A DNA stretch of 64,000 nucleotides from PALSA-607 sp963737705 (GTDB lineage: Bacteria; Actinomycetota; Actinomycetes; Acidothermales; Acidothermaceae), in assembly GCA_963737705.1 (NCBI GenBank), contig CAVTTP010000008.1, positions 85,069 through 149,068 on the forward strand, written 5' to 3'. Of this stretch, positions 61,119 to 64,000 are shown piece after piece (the first letter of the stretch is position 1; each line of letters opens with the position of its first letter). The position numbers were made by a program, and so were the translations under genes. A model generated the notes under the pieces. The model had not been told where the DNA came from and made no database searches. It saw nothing but the letters and a program-made list of their open reading frames with translations.

Positions 61119-62159
61119 GTGCTCGATTCCACGGATCCCGCGGCCAGCCACTCGTGGTTGTTGGCCGACCACACCACGATCCACCTCGGCGGCGCGGCCA
61201 CGAATCTCGTGTGGGCCGACAGCGACGTCGATCTGATCGACGCGGTTGCGCAGGCCGACGCAGTCGGCACCCCGGTGCTCGTGCTCGGTGGCGGCAGCAA
61301 TCTGGTGGTCGCTGACGCCGGCTTCGACGGTCTTGTCGTGCGCGTGGCGCATCGCGGCATACGGTTCGAGCAAGCGGGCGAGCACGTTGTCATGCGCATT
61401 GAAGCTGGTGAGGTCTGGGACGACGTCGTCACATCGTCACTTGCAGGCGGCCTTGCGGGTCTTGAGTGCCTGTCGGGAATTCCGGGCCTCGCCGGTGCCA
61501 CGCCGATTCAAAACGTCGGCGCCTACGGTGCTGAGATTTCCAACCTGGTCACCGGCGTCCGTGTTTTCGACCGAACCGACCGACGGCAATTTTCCTTGCC
61601 TGTAAGCGATTGTGGATTCGGCTATCGAACGAGCACCCTCAAAGGTGGCCACCGCTACGTCGTCCTTGGCGTTGACGTCGCGTTGACACCGAGCCAGACA
61701 TCGCAACCGGTGCGCTATCAGCAACTAGCCGATGCTCTCGGTGTCGAGCTTGGCGGACGCGCCCCGGCACTCGACGTCCGCGCTGCTGTTCTTGGTCTAA
61801 GGGCGGCGAAGGGAATGCTGATCGATCCGGGCGACCCTGACTCAGTCAGCGTGGGTTCGTTCTTCACCAATCCGATCCTGCCGGACGCCGAGGTGCCAGC
61901 CGGTGCGCCACGGTGGCCGACCGGTGACGGGCTGGTGAAGACGTCGGCGGCGTGGCTCATCGAACAGGCAGGGTTCACGCGCGGCTACGGTGACGGACGG
62001 ATCGGGCTGTCGAACAAGCACACCTTGGCGCTGGTGAATCGAGGTGGCGCGACGACTGCGGAGCTAGTCGCGTTCGCCGCACAGATTCGCGACGGCGTTC
62101 GCAACCGATTCGGCGTGACCCTCGACGTCGAACCCGCACTCGTCGGCGTCACGCTCTAG
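61119..62159 (+). CDS. murB: UDP-N-acetylenolpyruvoylglucosamine reductase
   Basis: 346-residue FAD enzyme that reduces UDP-GlcNAc-enolpyruvate to UDP-MurNAc in peptidoglycan synthesis. FAD-binding motifs are VLVLGGGSNLVVADAGFDG and GLECLSGIPGLAGATPIQNVGAYG; the catalytic Ser is in VGSFFTNPIL, and the C-terminus has GLSNKHTLALVNRGGA. It is the long type I form. The GTG start at 61119 follows CGTAGGG. In many actinobacteria murB follows the hadAB genes directly; here about 9 kb of exporter genes intervene. Confidence 0.94.
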   Translation: MLDSTDPAASHSWLLADHTTIHLGGAATNLVWADSDVDLIDAVAQADAVGTPVLVLGGGSNLVVADAGFDGLVVRVAHRGIRFEQAGEHVVMRIEAGEVWDDVVTSSLAGGLAGLECLSGIPGLAGATPIQNVGAYGAEISNLVTGVRVFDRTDRRQFSLPVSDCGFGYRTSTLKGGHRYVVLGVDVALTPSQTSQPVRYQQLADALGVELGGRAPALDVRAAVLGLRAAKGMLIDPGDPDSVSVGSFFTNPILPDAEVPAGAPRWPTGDGLVKTSAAWLIEQAGFTRGYGDGRIGLSNKHTLALVNRGGATTAELVAFAAQIRDGVRNRFGVTLDVEPALVGVTL

Positions 62160-62175
62160 CGTCTAACGCAAACGT

Positions 62176-63404
62176 CTAGCGCGCCTCTGACAACAACTTG
62201 CCCAGCCGGTTGACGCCCTCGACGAGGTCGTCGTCACCCAACGCGTAGGACAACCGGAAGTAGCCAGGCGTGCCGAAAGCTTCACCTGGGACGACGGCCA
62301 CCTCGGCCTCGTCGAGCACGAGTTCGGCGAGCTCCGCGGACGTCGAGGGACGCTTGCCCCGCAACTCCAGACCGAGGATCGCTTTCACAGATGGGTAGGC
62401 ATAAAACGCGCCCTCTGGTTCGACACAAGCGACACCCGGAATGTCGTTCAGCATCGACACGATCGTGGTGCGACGGCGGTCGAACGCCTCGCGCATCATC
62501 GCGACGGCCGACAGGTCGCCGGAGACGGCGGCGAGTGCTGCGCGTTGCGACACGTTGGCGACGTTGGAGCTCAGGTGCGACTGCAAGTTGGTCGCGGCCT
62601 TGATGACGTCGGGCGGCCCGATCATCCAGCCCACCCGCCAACCCGTCATGGCGTAGGTCTTCGCAACACCGTTCAAGACCACACAAGTACCAGCAAGTTC
62701 GGGGACGACGACGGGCATCGACGAGAACGTTGCGTCGCCATAGACGAGGTGCTCGTAGATCTCGTCGGTGATCACCCAGATGCCGTGCTCGACGGCCCAA
62801 CGACCGATCTCGGCAACTTGCTCGGGGCGATAAACCGCGCCGGTCGGGTTGGACGGTGAGCAAAAGAGAAGGGCCTTCGTGCGCGGGGTGCGCGCGGATT
62901 CAAGCTGGCTCACTGTGGCGCGAAACCCGGTCGACTCGTCGGTGTCGACCTGCACGGTGATGCCGCCGGCGAGCGCGATCGCTTCGGGATAGGTGGTCCA
63001 GTACGGCGCCGGCAGCAGTACCTCGTCGCCCGGGTCGAGCAGGGTCGCAAAGGCCTGGTAGACGGCCTGCTTGCCACCGTTGGTGACGAGCACCTCGCTC
63101 GCCTTGACGGCGAACCCTGAGTCGCGGGCCGTCTTTACTGCGATCGCTTCGCGCAGCTCGGGCAGCCCGGCAGCGGGGGTATAGCGGTGGTTCTTAGGGT
63201 CGCGCGCGGCCTCGATTGCGGCCTCGACGATCGCGGGCGGCGTGGCAAAGTCTGGCTCGCCCGCGCCGAAGCCGATCACCGGATGGCCGGCGGCCTTCAG
63301 AGCCTTCGCTTTCGCATCGACGGCGAGGGTGGCGGACTCGGCAATTGAGCCGATCCGGCGGGAGACACGGCTGCGAGACGTAGTGCCAAGGTGTCGTCAG
63401 TCAT
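62176..63404 (-). CDS. Aspartate-type PLP aminotransferase with apparent 5' frameshift
   Basis: Class I aminotransferase related to actinobacterial aspartate aminotransferases: VIGFGAGEPDFATP, SPSNPTGAVY, ITDEIYEHLVYG, the PLP lysine in NGVAKTYAMTGWRVGW and RLSYAL. The conserved N-terminus RRIGSIAESATLAVDAKAKA is in frame with the body, but that frame has no ATG, GTG or TTG before an upstream TGA. A start with MTDDTLALR (ATG at 63404) lies in another frame; one missing base around 63370-63385 would join them. Without it the first usable start is a GTG at 63279, which drops about 30 conserved residues. Sequencing error or real mutation cannot be told apart. Confidence 0.88.
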
Positions 63405-63490
63405 GAGGCTCATCGTCCCATGACGGCTGCCGCCGACGCGCCCGGGTTTCCTGCGCAGACGCGCCCAAGTGTGCTGACGACAAGAGCGCG

Positions 63491-63521
63491 TTAGACCGTG
63501 CGTGGCCCTGCCACGTACACT
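63491..63521 (+). promoter_or_regulatory. Possible promoter for tRNA-Trp/secE
   Basis: TACACT (63516-63521) is a fair -10 box, with TTAGAC (63491-63496) as a weak -35 at 19 bases spacing. It lies about 46 bases before tRNA-Trp. Confidence 0.3.
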
Positions 63522-63567
63522 GTCGAGGCTGGTCCTCAGCAGTAGTTTGTCGTGCGCGGGGCCACGA

Positions 63568-63641
63568 AGGGCAGTAGCTCAACTGGTCAGAGTTCCGGTC
63601 TCCAAAACCGGCGGTTGGGGGTTCGAGTCCCTCCTGCCCTG
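63568..63641 (+). tRNA. tRNA-Trp (CCA)
   Basis: Acceptor AGGGCAG/CTGCCCT with discriminator G, D-arm TAGCTCAACTGGTCAGA, anticodon stem CCGGT/ACCGG with loop CTCCAAA (anticodon CCA), T-arm GGGGTTCGAGTCCC. It stands just before secE, as in most actinobacteria. Confidence 0.96.
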
Positions 63642-63716
63642 CACGCCGTACCGACCAGCTACTCAAACAGCGTTTCCCAGATGAATGCGTTTCCTAGATA
63701 ACAGCGGGGAGTCCAC

Positions 63717-63974
63717 GTGACCGACACGACGAGCGGTGCTGCTGCACCTCGGCGGGCGCCGCAGGCCGGCCGCGTCGAGCGCCGCAACGTGTTTTCGCGT
63801 CTCGGGCTGTGGTGGCGACAGATCATCGCCGAGCTGCGGAAGGTCATCTGGCCGACCCGCAAGGAACTGATCGCGTACACGACGGTCACCCTGGTGTTCG
63901 CGGTCTTCATGATCGCCCTGGTGGCCAGCCTCGACTTCGGGGCTAACTGGTTGGTCCTGCGGGTCTTCGGCTGA
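63717..63974 (+). CDS. secE: Preprotein translocase subunit SecE
   Basis: 85 residues: a polar N-terminus, the amphipathic cytosolic helix WWRQIIAELRKVIWPTRKEL and one transmembrane helix (VTLVFAVFMIALVASLDFGA). SecE clamps SecY in the translocon. The GTG at 63717 follows GCGGGGAG. nusG normally comes next and would begin just beyond the window. Confidence 0.96.
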   Translation: MTDTTSGAAAPRRAPQAGRVERRNVFSRLGLWWRQIIAELRKVIWPTRKELIAYTTVTLVFAVFMIALVASLDFGANWLVLRVFG

Positions 63975-64000
63975 CGCCGGCTTCCGCACCTGTTCGTTGC

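Overview
The window is chromosomal DNA of a high-GC Gram-positive bacterium (Actinomycetota). Evidence: GC-rich codon use with many GTG/TTG starts, ATGA/GTGA-coupled genes, a BldC-type regulator, a 14-gene nuo operon, System II cytochrome c maturation, and the conserved block tRNA-Thr / tRNA-Met / rpmG / hadA-hadB / murB / aminotransferase / tRNA-Trp / secE. Menaquinone is made by the futalosine (mqn) route, which fits Streptomyces-, Frankia- or Acidothermus-like lineages better than mycobacteria. Genus cannot be fixed from sequence reading alone. No rRNA, CRISPR array, phage block or recognisable transposase gene was seen.

Layout. 1-1961 (-): a truncated secreted beta-propeller/FnIII/LamG protein. 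2278-8286 (+): hemL, a histidine phosphatase, and the cytochrome c maturation set (TlpA-like lipoprotein, CcdA, ResB, CcsB). 8355-19704: a lipoprotein of unknown role and the menaquinone genes: UbiD/UbiA/UbiX homologues (mqnL/P/M), mqnE, mqnA, mqnC, an adenosine-deaminase-family gene that is probably the aminodeoxyfutalosine deaminase, and menG. bldC, a DUF4229 protein and an orphan receiver-domain protein lie among them. A DUF559/AbiEi-like gene between mqnC and add is bracketed by two related 50-bp palindromes. 19804-37939 (+): a menaquinone-reductase-like flavoprotein, nuoA-N, and a long-chain polyprenyl diphosphate synthase, preceded by a near-perfect Rex operator. Quinone making, quinone tail making and the quinone-reducing complex I thus sit side by side.

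38074-43041 (+): LacI regulator, sugar-type binding lipoprotein and two permeases, without an ATPase. 43104-50627 (-): rarD, a membrane-anchored protein, korB/korA (2-oxoacid:ferredoxin oxidoreductase), a DMT-like permease preceded by an 18-bp tandem repeat, a methyltransferase and yajQ. 50691-52282 (+): tRNA-Tyr, tRNA-Thr, tRNA-Met, rpmG, and the hadA/hadB-like dehydratases. 52382-61080: a block of export and control genes (DrrAB-like ABC pair, MFS, AfsR/BTAD regulator, TetR with matched operators, second MFS) lying between hadB and murB. 61119-63974: murB, an aminotransferase with an apparent 5' frameshift, tRNA-Trp and secE.

The best candidate for something not yet described is the palindrome-bracketed DUF559 gene at about 16835-17888, which looks like a small mobile or selfish unit. 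Second-tier signals are the Rex operator ahead of the menaquinone reductase/nuo genes, the TetR promoter-operator layout with a probable leaderless start, and the 18-bp repeat that encodes a tiny repetitive ORF coupled to its upstream gene.
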